Shown: positions 17,467 through 26,003 of the stretch, piece by piece
How the letters are laid out: every line of letters begins with the position of its first letter
Numbering within the stretch: the stretch's first letter is position 1
NCBI GenBank assembly: GCA_964572965.1
Contig: CAZNHL010000002.1
Span: 62,001 to 126,000, forward strand
Direction: 5' to 3'
Length of the DNA: 64,000 bases
Source: CAZNHL01 sp964572965
GTDB lineage: Bacteria; Bacteroidota; Bacteroidia; Cytophagales; UBA9547
Notes under the pieces: generated by a model
What the model was told of the DNA's origin: nothing
Databases searched by the model: none
The model's input: the letters and a program-made list of their open reading frames with translations, nothing else
Made by a program: the position numbers and the translations under genes

Positions 17467-18192
17467 ATGAAATACGCATTAGTAACCGGAGGTTCGAGAG
17501 GTATAGGAAAAGCAACGTGTTTAAAACTTGCTGAAATGGGCTATAACATCTTGTTGAACTACCGCTCAAATGATGAAGAAGCAAACAATACACAAGCTGC
17601 TGTAAAAGCATTGGGTGTTGACTGTGAATTAATGAAATTTGATGTTGTTGACGCTCCTGCAATCGAGCAAATACTTGGTGGCTGGATCGAAGCAAATAAA
17701 GATAAACGCATAGAAGTACTTATTAACAACGCTGGTATCCGTCAGGATAACCTGTTGATGTGGATGAGCTACGAACAATGGAGAAAAGTTCTTGATATTA
17801 ATCTGGATGGTTTTTTCCATATCACTAAATTGGTAATGTCAGACATGCTCGTTAAAAAGTATGGAAGAATTATCAATGTAGTATCTCTTTCAGGTTTGAA
17901 AGGTGTTCCGGGACAAGCCAATTATTCTGCTGCAAAAGCAGGTATCATTGGAGCGACAAGATCATTGGCACAAGAAGTGGCCCGCCGTGGTGTAACGGTA
18001 AACGCCATTGCCCCTGGCTTCATCAAAACTGATATGACAGAGGATTTGAGCGAAAAAGACTTGAGTGCTATGATTCCTATGAAACGCTTTGGTACTGCTG
18101 AAGAAGTGGCAGAAACAATCGGTTTCTTTGCATCTACAAAATCATCATATATCACAGGTGAAGTGATATCTGTTAACGGAGGAATTTTATAA
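17467..18192 (+). CDS. fabG: 3-oxoacyl-ACP reductase, FabG type
   Basis: 241 residues, an SDR fold. The NADP-binding motif is TGGSRGIGKA near the N-terminus, NNAGI follows around residue 90, the catalytic Ser is in NVVSLSG, and Tyr153/Lys157 form YSAAKAG. The C-terminal block ITGEVISVNGGIL is classical for FabG. In this cluster it should reduce the beta-keto group at each extension round of the polyene. It follows the lyase by 13 bp and precedes a ketosynthase by 19 bp. Confidence 0.95.
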   Translation: MKYALVTGGSRGIGKATCLKLAEMGYNILLNYRSNDEEANNTQAAVKALGVDCELMKFDVVDAPAIEQILGGWIEANKDKRIEVLINNAGIRQDNLLMWMSYEQWRKVLDINLDGFFHITKLVMSDMLVKKYGRIINVVSLSGLKGVPGQANYSAAKAGIIGATRSLAQEVARRGVTVNAIAPGFIKTDMTEDLSEKDLSAMIPMKRFGTAEEVAETIGFFASTKSSYITGEVISVNGGIL

Positions 18193-18211
18193 TAAATCAT
18201 TCTTACTAAAG

Positions 18212-19438
18212 ATGAACAATAGAGTTGTCATTACAGGTATTGGAATTTATTCTTGCTTAGGTACTAACCTTGATGCAGTAAGAGATTCTCTTTTTCAGGG
18301 AAAATCAGGCATTATACTTAATCAGGAAAGAAAAGAATTTGGTTACAGATCAGGTTTGACCGGTCATGTTGAGCGCCCTGACCTAAAAGGGCTACTTGAT
18401 CGCAGAGCAAGAATTATGATGCCCGAACAAGGGGAGTTTGCTTATATGGCAACATTAGAGGCACTGAAAACTGCCGGTCTTGATCAGGACTATATTGATA
18501 AACACGAAGTAGGGATTCTTTATGGTAATGACAGCAGCGCTAAACCGGTAATGGAAGCGATTGATATCATCAGAGAGAAAAAAGATACAACACTGGTAGG
18601 TTCTGGCTCTGTTTTCCAGACCATGAACTCAACAGTAACAATGAACCTTGCAACTATCTTTAAGCTGACAGGTATTAACATGACAATCAGTGCAGCCTGT
18701 GCAAGTGGTTCCCACTCCATTGGTATGGGTTTCCATATGATAAAAAATGGCTACCAGGACATGATAGTTTGTGGCGGAGCACAGGAAATCAACAAATACT
18801 CAATGGGTAATTTTGATGCCCTAAGCGCATTTTCTATCAGAGAAAATACTCCTACACAGGCGTCAAGACCTTTTGACAGAGACCGGGACGGGCTAATTCC
18901 AAGTGGAGGCGGCGCTACTGTCATCATCGAAAGTCTTGAATCAGCACAAAAAAGAGGCGCTAAAATATACGGCGAAATACTTGGTTATGGTTTCTCTTCT
19001 AACGGAGGACATATTTCTAACCCAACCGTAGAAGGCCCTGCAAAAGCCCTGGCAGGCTCTCTCAGAGATGCCGGAGTATCTGCAAAAGATATTCAATATA
19101 TCAACGCTCACGCCACTTCTACACCTGCAGGTGATGCAAGTGAGGCGAAAGCAATTGATTCTGTTTTTGGTGCATACAGACCTCCGGTAAGCTCCACTAA
19201 GTCTATGACAGGACATGAGTGCTGGATGGCAGGAGCAAGTGAAATAGTTTATTCGTTATTGATGATGCACAATGATTTTATTGCGCCGAACATCAATTTT
19301 GAAAACCCGGATGAAGATTCTAAAAACCTTAATATCGCAACCAAAACATTGCAACAAGGGTTTGACACATTCCTTTCAAATTCATTTGGATTTGGCGGTA
19401 CAAACTCATCATTGATCATTAAAAAGTGGAATAATTAA
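18212..19438 (+). CDS. Beta-ketoacyl-ACP synthase (KAS II type), ketosynthase 1
   Basis: 408 residues with the full Cys-His-His triad: Cys163 (SAACASGSHS), His300 (NAHATSTPAGD) and His335 (SMTGHECWMAGASE). The C-terminal FGFGGTNSSLI closes the fold. It catalyses decarboxylative condensation of malonyl-ACP with the growing chain. It lies directly before an ACP gene (9 bp). This is one of three intact ketosynthases in the cluster; division of labour (starter loading versus elongation) cannot be read from sequence. Confidence 0.93.
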   Translation: MNNRVVITGIGIYSCLGTNLDAVRDSLFQGKSGIILNQERKEFGYRSGLTGHVERPDLKGLLDRRARIMMPEQGEFAYMATLEALKTAGLDQDYIDKHEVGILYGNDSSAKPVMEAIDIIREKKDTTLVGSGSVFQTMNSTVTMNLATIFKLTGINMTISAACASGSHSIGMGFHMIKNGYQDMIVCGGAQEINKYSMGNFDALSAFSIRENTPTQASRPFDRDRDGLIPSGGGATVIIESLESAQKRGAKIYGEILGYGFSSNGGHISNPTVEGPAKALAGSLRDAGVSAKDIQYINAHATSTPAGDASEAKAIDSVFGAYRPPVSSTKSMTGHECWMAGASEIVYSLLMMHNDFIAPNINFENPDEDSKNLNIATKTLQQGFDTFLSNSFGFGGTNSSLIIKKWNN

Positions 19439-19447
19439 ACTAATACT

Positions 19448-19711
19448 ATGGAAGCAGCTGAAATTATTAACCGAATCAACGAATTCTTAGTAGAAGAATT
19501 TGAAGTAGAACCAACTAACATTGCACCAGCAAACAACCTGAAAGAGTCTTTAGGTCTGGACAGCCTGGATTATATTGACCTTGTTGTAGTAATTGAAAGC
19601 AACTTCGGTTTCAAAGTAAAACCTGAAGACTTCATCAACATTGTTACTTTCCAGGATTTCTACGACTACGTTATTGCTAAAGTAAACGCTAAGTCAGAAG
19701 TAGGTGCTTAA
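19448..19711 (+). CDS. Acyl carrier protein 1
   Basis: 87 residues, acidic, four-helix ACP pattern. The phosphopantetheine site is Ser39 in GLDSLDYIDLVVVIE. It is expected to be modified by the AcpS encoded at 41106. It ends in the same base that starts the acyltransferase gene (one-base overlap at 19711), so translation is probably coupled. Confidence 0.95.
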   Translation: MEAAEIINRINEFLVEEFEVEPTNIAPANNLKESLGLDSLDYIDLVVVIESNFGFKVKPEDFINIVTFQDFYDYVIAKVNAKSEVGA

Positions 19712-20589
19712 TGGCAGAGTGGGAAGGTAAATCCAAAGGTGGAGAAACCGGTTACAGGATTTTTGTATTTATACTAAAAAACCTGGGGCTGGGAGTCGCC
19801 TACTTCTTCCTATTATTTGTTGCAGCCTATTACGTTTTGTTTTCCGCAAAAAGTACAAAGGCTATTTATGCATTCTACAGAAACAGAATGGGTTACGGAA
19901 CACTTCAATCGGTCCGTAAGCTTTATCAGAACTATTATGTTTTCGGACAAACATTGATCGATAAAGTTGTTATCCAATCTGGTATGCCTAACAAGTTTAC
20001 TTGCGTTTCAAACGGACAGGAAAGCCTTCATCAAATAATTAAAAATCAAAAAGGAGGAATTGTAATCAGTGCCCATATCGGGAGCTGGGAAACAGCAGGC
20101 CACTTTTTGACAGATCATGAAGCAGTGATTAACATCCTTATGCACGATGTTGAACATGAAAAGATCAAAGGCTACCTTTCGAAAGTAACAGGTAAAAAGC
20201 GTGTAAATGTGATTCCTATCAAAGATGATATCAGTCATATTTACAAAATCAGCGAGGCTCTGGCCAGAAATGAGCTGATTTGTATGCATGGTGACAGATA
20301 CATGAAGGGAAGTAAATACCTTGAAGCAGAGTTTCTTGGTGAAAAGGCTTGTTTCCCTGAAGGGCCATTTATCCTTGCTGCGCTTTTCAAAGTACCTGTT
20401 GTATATGCATTTTCCTTTAAAACGAGTAAAAACCAATATCATTTTTACTCAACACCAATAAAGGATTTCAGCCATATTTCTAAAAGAGATGTGACCCCGA
20501 TTTTGAATGACTTTGTACAAGAAGTCACAGGCAAAATAAAACAATACCCTGAGCACTGGTTTAATTACTACGATTTCTGGGCAAAATAA
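19711..20589 (+). CDS. LpxL/HtrB-type acyltransferase
   Basis: 292 residues with an N-terminal membrane anchor (LGLGVAYFFLLFVAAYYVLF). It has the lipid A late-acyltransferase signature: ISAHIGSWETAGHFL (HX4E-like: His, five residues on, Glu) and later CMHGDRYMKGSKYLEAEFLGEKACFPEGPF. Family members move an acyl chain from ACP onto a hydroxyl. In aryl-polyene clusters such enzymes are proposed to attach the polyene acyl chain to its lipid partner, so here it could transfer the polyene from ACP1. That role is inference. Confidence 0.88.
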   Translation: MAEWEGKSKGGETGYRIFVFILKNLGLGVAYFFLLFVAAYYVLFSAKSTKAIYAFYRNRMGYGTLQSVRKLYQNYYVFGQTLIDKVVIQSGMPNKFTCVSNGQESLHQIIKNQKGGIVISAHIGSWETAGHFLTDHEAVINILMHDVEHEKIKGYLSKVTGKKRVNVIPIKDDISHIYKISEALARNELICMHGDRYMKGSKYLEAEFLGEKACFPEGPFILAALFKVPVVYAFSFKTSKNQYHFYSTPIKDFSHISKRDVTPILNDFVQEVTGKIKQYPEHWFNYYDFWAK

Positions 20590-20592
20590 ATT

Positions 20593-21015
20593 ATGCTGGC
20601 ATACGAGAATACTATCGAAACATTTATACCGCAAAGAGCACCTTTCGTGATGATCGAAAAGTTGCTTAGCGTGGATGACACAACCACTATTACCGAATTG
20701 ACTATCACTTCAGCAAATATATTTTGCATGAAGGGCAGGTTTAGTGAATCCGGTCTGGTAGAAAATATAGCTCAGACAGCAGCAGCACGTGTTGGTTATT
20801 TATCAATGCAGGCCGATACCCCTCCTCCTATTGGTTTTATTGCGTCTATTAAAGACCTGAAGATCCACAAGCTTCCGGCTGAAAATGATGTAATCAAAAC
20901 AGAAGTAGCTATTACCAATCAGGTAATGGACTTTACAATCGTTTTAGGAAAAGTTTTCCTGAAAGGCGAAGTAATCGCTGAATGCGAAATGCGCATCCTG
21001 ATACAAAAGAATTAA
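20593..21015 (+). CDS. Hotdog-fold dehydratase-like protein (ApeP-like), catalytic His missing
   Basis: 140 residues. It aligns with FabZ-type dehydratases (PQRAPFVMIEKLL at the start, then CMKGRFSESGLVENIAQTAAARVG). In FabZ the His of KGHFP and a Glu 14 residues later form the active site. Here the His position is Arg49 and the following loop is six residues shorter, while the Glu is kept (Glu57 in LVENIAQ). It is thus likely the partner of a His-bearing subunit, such as the dehydratase at 32432. It starts 3 bp after the acyltransferase stop. Confidence 0.82.
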   Translation: MLAYENTIETFIPQRAPFVMIEKLLSVDDTTTITELTITSANIFCMKGRFSESGLVENIAQTAAARVGYLSMQADTPPPIGFIASIKDLKIHKLPAENDVIKTEVAITNQVMDFTIVLGKVFLKGEVIAECEMRILIQKN

Positions 21016-21029
21016 TTTCCAACATACGG

Positions 21030-21458
21030 ATGAGTGCAAGAATCTTAACAAACAGAAAAGAAATTACCGTTCGCTTTAACGAAGTTGACCCACTCGGTAT
21101 TGTGTGGCATGGTAATTATGTTACTTACTTTGAAGACGGACGAGAATCTTTCGGTGCCGAATTCGGATTAAGATACCTGGACTATTTCGCAGAAGGTTTC
21201 GTCACTCCCATTGTTGATCTGAACATCAACTATAAGAAAATTTTAAAATATGGCCAGAAGGCTATTGTAGAAACTACTTATGTTGATTCCAAAGCAGCCA
21301 AAGTATGCTTTGAATATAAAATTTTCTGTGCAGAAACCGGAGAACTGCTTACCAGTGGCAGAACGATCCAGGTATTCATGGAAAAAGACAGCTCTCAATT
21401 ATACTTAACAATGCCTCCGTTCTTCGAAGAATGGAAGAAAAAATGGGGACAGGTCTAG
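21030..21458 (+). CDS. Acyl-ACP/CoA thioesterase, 4HBT (YbgC-like) family
   Basis: 142 residues from ATG 21030, 14 bp after the previous stop. An in-frame ATG at 20982 would add 16 residues that overlap the previous gene, with no family similarity. The 4HBT signature is clear: RFNEVDPLGIVWHGNYVTYFEDGRES, with the catalytic Asp in EVDPLG and His-Gly-Asn-Tyr after it. It could release chains from ACP or edit stalled intermediates. It is followed after 2 bp by the next ketosynthase. Confidence 0.9.
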   Translation: MSARILTNRKEITVRFNEVDPLGIVWHGNYVTYFEDGRESFGAEFGLRYLDYFAEGFVTPIVDLNINYKKILKYGQKAIVETTYVDSKAAKVCFEYKIFCAETGELLTSGRTIQVFMEKDSSQLYLTMPPFFEEWKKKWGQV

Positions 21459-21460
21459 CC

Positions 21461-22594
21461 ATGCAACAAATCTTTGTAGTTGGAAGCAATATTATTTCTC
21501 CTTTAGGTAAAACAGCAAAGGAGAATTTCGATGCTATACTGCAAGGCCAAAGCGGTTGTACACAACACGCTGCCGGCACACTCGCACCTACTCCTGTAAT
21601 TGCAGCAGTATTATCTGAGACTTTAGAAAAAGAAATTACCGGATCGCTTTCTATCAATAGCGCTTCACGCGCAGAAAACTTACTGATTCAGTCCATCAGG
21701 AACAGCAATGCCGATTCTGATATCAATCTTGCTGATAAACGTACAATTTTCGTTTACTCAAGCACCAAAGGCAATATTGACCTGATTGATGATGCTGCTG
21801 ACACAGTGTTAACTTTACACCATACTGCGCAAACAGTAAGCCGTTATTTTGGCAACCAAAACACACCTGTTGTGATTTCCAATGCCTGTATTTCAGGTGT
21901 TGCTGCAATAATTATAGCAAAACGCCTGATCAAAACAGGTGCATATGACAATGTAGTTGTGCTTGCAGGCGATTCTATCAGTAAATTCGTAGTTTCTGGC
22001 TTTCAGGCATTACAGGCCATGAGTGCAGATCCATGCAAACCATTTGATAAATCAAGAAACGGGATCAATCTGGGAGAAGCCTTTTCTTCTATGATTATCA
22101 GTAATAAAGCACAATCATCCGGCGACAATATTACAATTGAAGGAGGCAGTATCAGCAATGATGCTAACCATATTTCAGGACCTTCCAGAACAGGTGAAGA
22201 GCTTAATCTGGCTATTCAGGCTGCACTGCGACAATCAGACCTTCAGACAAACGATATCGACTTTATTTCGGCACATGGTACAGCTACACTGTATAATGAC
22301 GAGATGGAAACAAAAGCTTTTAACCTTGCCGGGCTCCAGGCAACACCAGTTAACAGTATGAAAGGCTATTTCGGCCATACACTGGGGGCTGCCGGACTCG
22401 TAGAATCAATTATATGTATTAATTCTCTTCGCAACAATGTAATCATTCCTACCAAAGGGTTTGAAGAACAAGCAGGAGAATTACAATTGAACATTTTTAC
22501 CCAACCAATTTACAAAACATTAACCCATTGTTTAAAAACGGCATCCGGTTTCGGGGGGTGCAATGCAGCAGTGGTTTTCAAAAAACACGTTTAA
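21461..22594 (+). CDS. Beta-ketoacyl-ACP synthase, ketosynthase 2
   Basis: 377 residues from ATG 21461, two bases after the thioesterase stop; an upstream in-frame ATG at 21431 lies inside the thioesterase gene. The triad is intact: Cys143 (SNACISGVAA), His272 (SAHGTATLYND) and His306 (YFGHTLGAAG). The protein is about 30 residues shorter than ketosynthase 1, and its N-terminal part is the more divergent. Such enzymes in aryl-polyene clusters add C2 units or join the two chains. The specific role is unknown. Confidence 0.9.
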   Translation: MQQIFVVGSNIISPLGKTAKENFDAILQGQSGCTQHAAGTLAPTPVIAAVLSETLEKEITGSLSINSASRAENLLIQSIRNSNADSDINLADKRTIFVYSSTKGNIDLIDDAADTVLTLHHTAQTVSRYFGNQNTPVVISNACISGVAAIIIAKRLIKTGAYDNVVVLAGDSISKFVVSGFQALQAMSADPCKPFDKSRNGINLGEAFSSMIISNKAQSSGDNITIEGGSISNDANHISGPSRTGEELNLAIQAALRQSDLQTNDIDFISAHGTATLYNDEMETKAFNLAGLQATPVNSMKGYFGHTLGAAGLVESIICINSLRNNVIIPTKGFEEQAGELQLNIFTQPIYKTLTHCLKTASGFGGCNAAVVFKKHV

Positions 22595-22599
22595 ATCAA

Positions 22600-23838
22600 A
22601 TGAAAACTGAAAAAGTAGACGTACTGGTTATCGGAGCAGGGCCGGCAGGTGCAGTTGCAGCAGCTATCGTACATAAAGCTGGTTACAGTGTAAAAGTAGT
22701 AGAAAAGCTAACTTTCCCACGTTTTGTAATTGGCGAAAGTTTATTACCCCGCTGCATGGAAGCTTTGGAGGCTGCCGATCTTCTTGATGCAGTAAAAGCA
22801 AAAGGATTTCAGCAAAAATTCGGTGCTAAATTCGTTAAAGGTGATAAAACATGTGATTTTCAGTTTTCAGATCAATATACAAAAGGCTGGAACTGGACAT
22901 GGCAGGTACCAAGAGCTGACTTTGACAAAACACTGGCAGACTCACTTGTAGAAAGAGGTATTCCTGTTTCTTACGAAACAACCGTAACAGGTATTGAATT
23001 CAAGGGGTCTGACTCTGTAACAACAGTAGAATATGCAGATGGCTCAATCGGTAAAATAGAAGCAGCTTTCATTATTGACGGAAGCGGTTATGGCCGTGTA
23101 ATCCCTCGCCTGTTCAACCTTGACAGACCATCTGAGCAAGCTGCGCGTAAAACGCTTTTCGCTCATACTGTCGATGTAAAAAGACATCTGGACAATGAAC
23201 CAAACCGGATCACTGTAGTTTCACATAAGCCTGCTACCTGGGTTTGGATTATTCCATTCTCAAACGGCGTTACGTCTCTTGGTTTTGTTGCCTCTCCCGA
23301 ATTCTTTGACAATTTCCAGGGAACTCCGGAAGAACAATTCAGGGCAATGGTTGCCACAGAACCATACTTCGCTGAAAGATTTAAAGATGTAGAATTGGTT
23401 TTTGAACCAAGAACAATCGAAGCATGGTCTACTACGACAGATAAATTCTATGGTGAAGGTTATGTATTAACCGGTAACGTAACAGAATTCCTTGATCCAA
23501 TCTTCTCTTCAGGTGTAACATTGGCGGTATCTTCAAGCCAGAAAGCCGGTGAACTGGTTGTAAGAAAACTGAAGGGTGAAAATATTGACTGGGAAAAAGA
23601 ATATATGGAACCGGTAACTCAAGGAGTGAATACATTCCGGTCTTATGTAACAGGCTGGTATGACGGCACACTAGATACTATCTTTTTCAGTAAAAACCCT
23701 CAACAGGAGATTAAAAACAAAATATGTTCTGTATTGGCCGGTTATGTCTGGGATAAGAGCAACGAATATGTTGCTAACCACGACACTGCACTGAAGCGTC
23801 TGGCAAGATTGATTGAAATCGAAAAAATTCTTCAATAA
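22600..23838 (+). CDS. FAD-dependent halogenase-like oxidoreductase
   Basis: 412 residues from ATG 22600 (6 bp after the previous stop). The FAD motif is VIGAGPAGAVAA. GESLLPRCMEAL follows at about residue 50, then KFGAKFVKG. Trp214-x-Trp216-x-Ile-Pro219 in ATWVWIIPFSNGV matches the WxWxIP signature of flavin-dependent halogenases, which separates them from monooxygenases. KFGAKF offers the Lys-containing segment seen in phenolic/ACP-bound-substrate halogenases. It may chlorinate the aryl head or a ring while tethered to ACP. A reduced-flavin supply enzyme is not encoded next to it. A non-halogenating oxidoreductase of the same family cannot be excluded. Confidence 0.83.
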   Translation: MKTEKVDVLVIGAGPAGAVAAAIVHKAGYSVKVVEKLTFPRFVIGESLLPRCMEALEAADLLDAVKAKGFQQKFGAKFVKGDKTCDFQFSDQYTKGWNWTWQVPRADFDKTLADSLVERGIPVSYETTVTGIEFKGSDSVTTVEYADGSIGKIEAAFIIDGSGYGRVIPRLFNLDRPSEQAARKTLFAHTVDVKRHLDNEPNRITVVSHKPATWVWIIPFSNGVTSLGFVASPEFFDNFQGTPEEQFRAMVATEPYFAERFKDVELVFEPRTIEAWSTTTDKFYGEGYVLTGNVTEFLDPIFSSGVTLAVSSSQKAGELVVRKLKGENIDWEKEYMEPVTQGVNTFRSYVTGWYDGTLDTIFFSKNPQQEIKNKICSVLAGYVWDKSNEYVANHDTALKRLARLIEIEKILQ

Positions 23839-23850
23839 TCAATGATAAAG

Positions 23851-23881
23851 GAAAGGAATAACGCATTATATTATTCCTTTC
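23851..23881 (+). terminator. Hairpin after the halogenase gene, possible weak terminator
   Basis: An 11-bp stem (23851-23861 with 23871-23881) has a 9-nt loop, but the T tract after it is broken (CTCTTAATTTTG). It may lower transcription between the first and second halves of the operon. A TAATTTTG motif (23885-23892) fits a -7 element, but no TTG lies at the right distance upstream. Confidence 0.5.
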
Positions 23882-23907
23882 TCTTAATTTTGCTTTAAAA
23901 TTACATA

Positions 23908-24555
23908 GTGACAAGTCAAAAAAGCCATATTACATCATTTAGTTCCATTCAGGGAAACAGCGCATTCCTTCGTGACGAGCATGTATTCAGTAATGAAGCA
24001 GCCTCTACACCGGATGAATTGCTAAATTCCTTTTACAGAGCTCTTGATCCCGGTTATCTTAAGTTCTTTAAAATGGACAACCTGAGTAAACTGGGCTTTC
24101 TGGCAACAGAACTATTATTGAAGGACATTGCTATTTCAGAAAAGTATAAAGCACAAGAAGTAGCCTTACTGATCAGCAATTCTAGTTCAAGCCTTGATAC
24201 TGACTTCAAATACTGGGAAGCAAATAAGCAAGTTCCGAGTCCGGCTTTGTTTGTGTATACATTACCTAATATTCTTTTGGGTGAATTATGCATCAGACAT
24301 AAGATTAAAGGAGAAAATTCGTTCTTTGTTTCAGAACAGTTTGACAGTGGCTTTATTCATAACTATGCCGAAGCATTGTTTGAAGAAGGCAATACCAAAG
24401 CATGTATATGCGGCTGGGTAGAAATATTAAAAAATGAATACAGGGCATTTCTATACCTGGTAGAAAAAAATGCTACAGAAAACTCAGTAGCACATTCTAT
24501 AGAAAATATTAACTCAATATATATAAAACAAGAGCATGGAGTCATTAATAATTAA
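23908..24555 (+). CDS. Short beta-ketoacyl-synthase-like protein (ApeC / Ketoacyl-synt_2 type)
   Basis: 215 residues, read from GTG at 23908; there is no in-frame ATG near the 5' end. It resembles only the N-terminal half of a ketosynthase fold (VALLISNSSSSLDTDFKYW, then a PALFVYTLPNILLGELCIRHKIKGENSFF segment in the place of the active-site strand). At that position no nucleophilic Cys is found (FFVSEQFDSGF). Aryl-polyene clusters contain a comparable short, inactive KS-like protein. Likely a structural partner of a ketosynthase. It overlaps the next ACP gene by 20 bp. Confidence 0.7.
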   Translation: MTSQKSHITSFSSIQGNSAFLRDEHVFSNEAASTPDELLNSFYRALDPGYLKFFKMDNLSKLGFLATELLLKDIAISEKYKAQEVALLISNSSSSLDTDFKYWEANKQVPSPALFVYTLPNILLGELCIRHKIKGENSFFVSEQFDSGFIHNYAEALFEEGNTKACICGWVEILKNEYRAFLYLVEKNATENSVAHSIENINSIYIKQEHGVINN

Positions 24556-24796
24556 GCTAAAAGAACAAATCATTGAACAATTAAACCTTCAAGACATCAC
24601 TCCGGCCGACATCAAAGACGATCAGCCTCTGTTTGTTGACGGTTTAGGTCTTGACTCGATCGACGCTTTGGAGCTTATCGTTCTTTTACAGCAACATTAT
24701 GGTATCAAATTGAACAATGCAGAAGAAGGCCCAAAGGTTTTCAAATCTGTACAGACAATGGCTGAATATATTACAGCACACCAAAAAGCGAATTAA
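24536..24796 (+). CDS. Acyl carrier protein 2
   Basis: 86 residues. The phosphopantetheine attachment site is Ser41 in GLGLDSIDALELIVLLQ. Compared with ACP1 it has the more standard FabD/ACP pattern DSxDxxEL. Its start overlaps the preceding KS-like gene by 20 bp and it is followed after 3 bp by ketosynthase 3. The two ACPs of the cluster may serve different stages (starter and elongation); this is inference. Confidence 0.95.
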   Translation: MESLIIKLKEQIIEQLNLQDITPADIKDDQPLFVDGLGLDSIDALELIVLLQQHYGIKLNNAEEGPKVFKSVQTMAEYITAHQKAN

Positions 24797-24799
24797 TTA

Positions 24800-26002
24800 A
24801 TGCAGGGGAAAGTTTATATCGCAGGCGTAGGTTTAATTTCTGCTATCGGTAATAGTGTTCAGGAATGTCTTCAGGCATTTGAAAACCATGCCCATGGTGT
24901 AAAAGAAATTGTCCATTTGAAAACAATTCACAAGGGTGTATTCCCTGCGGCCGAAATTCCCCATACCAATGACGAGCTTTCGGAATTGGCAAAAACGCCA
25001 TCCAAAATCAGCCGTACAGCATTAATCAGTCTCATTGCTGCCAAAGAAGCATTGGCTGATGCCAAAGGAATTGACATCAGCACATTGCGCTCAGGCTTCA
25101 TTTCTGCCAATACAATCGGCGGTATGGACAGGTCAGAACATTTCTTTGAAGAGTTCTACAAAAACAACAAAACAGGTAAGTTGCGCGACTTTGTAAACCA
25201 CGAATGCGGACGCAGCACTGAACTGGTGGCACGTGAACTGAATATAGGGCATTTTGTCTCTACCATCAGCACCGCTTGTTCCTCTTCAGCCAATTCGTTG
25301 ATGCTCGGGGCAAGAATGATCAAGAATAACATGCTTGATGTAGCTCTGGCGGGTGGTGTGGATGCTTTATCAAAATTCACCATGAACGGTTTCAATACTC
25401 TCATGATCCTTGATAAAGAACATTGCCGCCCATTTGACGATACACGTACAGGCCTGAACCTTGGAGAAGGTGCAGGATATGTATTATTAGTCTCTGAAAA
25501 GATAGCCAGACAATATCCTGACCTTATTTACTGTGAGCTTTCAGGCTATAGCAATGCCAATGATGCTTACCATCAGACAGCTTCTTCTCCGGACGGACTA
25601 GGTTCTTTTCTGGCAATGAAAAATGCATTGAAAATGAGTGGTCTTGCTACCAAAGATATTGACTATATCAATCTCCACGGTACAGGCACACAAATCAATG
25701 ATAGCTCTGAAGGTACAGCCATTACCCGTTTGTTTACAGAAGGGGTTTATCCTCCTATGAGTTCTACAAAAGCATTTACAGGACATACTTTAGGCGCCAG
25801 CGGTGGAATTGAAGCAGTACTTTCTGCCCTGTCAATCCGCCATGGTATCCTCTACCCTAACCTGAATTTCAAGTTCCCGATGAAGGACCTTGACTTTGTT
25901 CCCGTAACCAAATTCAGCAAGGGTGAAAAAATCAACAATGTAATCTCCAACTCTTTCGGGTTCGGCGGTAACTGCAGTTCACTTGTTTTCTCAAAAAACT
26001 GA
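24800..26002 (+). CDS. Beta-ketoacyl-ACP synthase, ketosynthase 3
   Basis: 400 residues with intact triad Cys160 (STACSSSANSLML), His293 (NLHGTGTQINDSSE) and His329 (KAFTGHTLGASGG). The C-terminal SFGFGGNCSSLVF completes the fold. It is followed at once (1 bp) by a ketosynthase-like gene with no active-site Cys. This is the usual gene order of a KS/chain-length-factor pair in type II polyketide synthesis, so this is probably the main elongating enzyme of the polyene. Confidence 0.94.
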   Translation: MQGKVYIAGVGLISAIGNSVQECLQAFENHAHGVKEIVHLKTIHKGVFPAAEIPHTNDELSELAKTPSKISRTALISLIAAKEALADAKGIDISTLRSGFISANTIGGMDRSEHFFEEFYKNNKTGKLRDFVNHECGRSTELVARELNIGHFVSTISTACSSSANSLMLGARMIKNNMLDVALAGGVDALSKFTMNGFNTLMILDKEHCRPFDDTRTGLNLGEGAGYVLLVSEKIARQYPDLIYCELSGYSNANDAYHQTASSPDGLGSFLAMKNALKMSGLATKDIDYINLHGTGTQINDSSEGTAITRLFTEGVYPPMSSTKAFTGHTLGASGGIEAVLSALSIRHGILYPNLNFKFPMKDLDFVPVTKFSKGEKINNVISNSFGFGGNCSSLVFSKN

Positions 26003-26003
26003 T

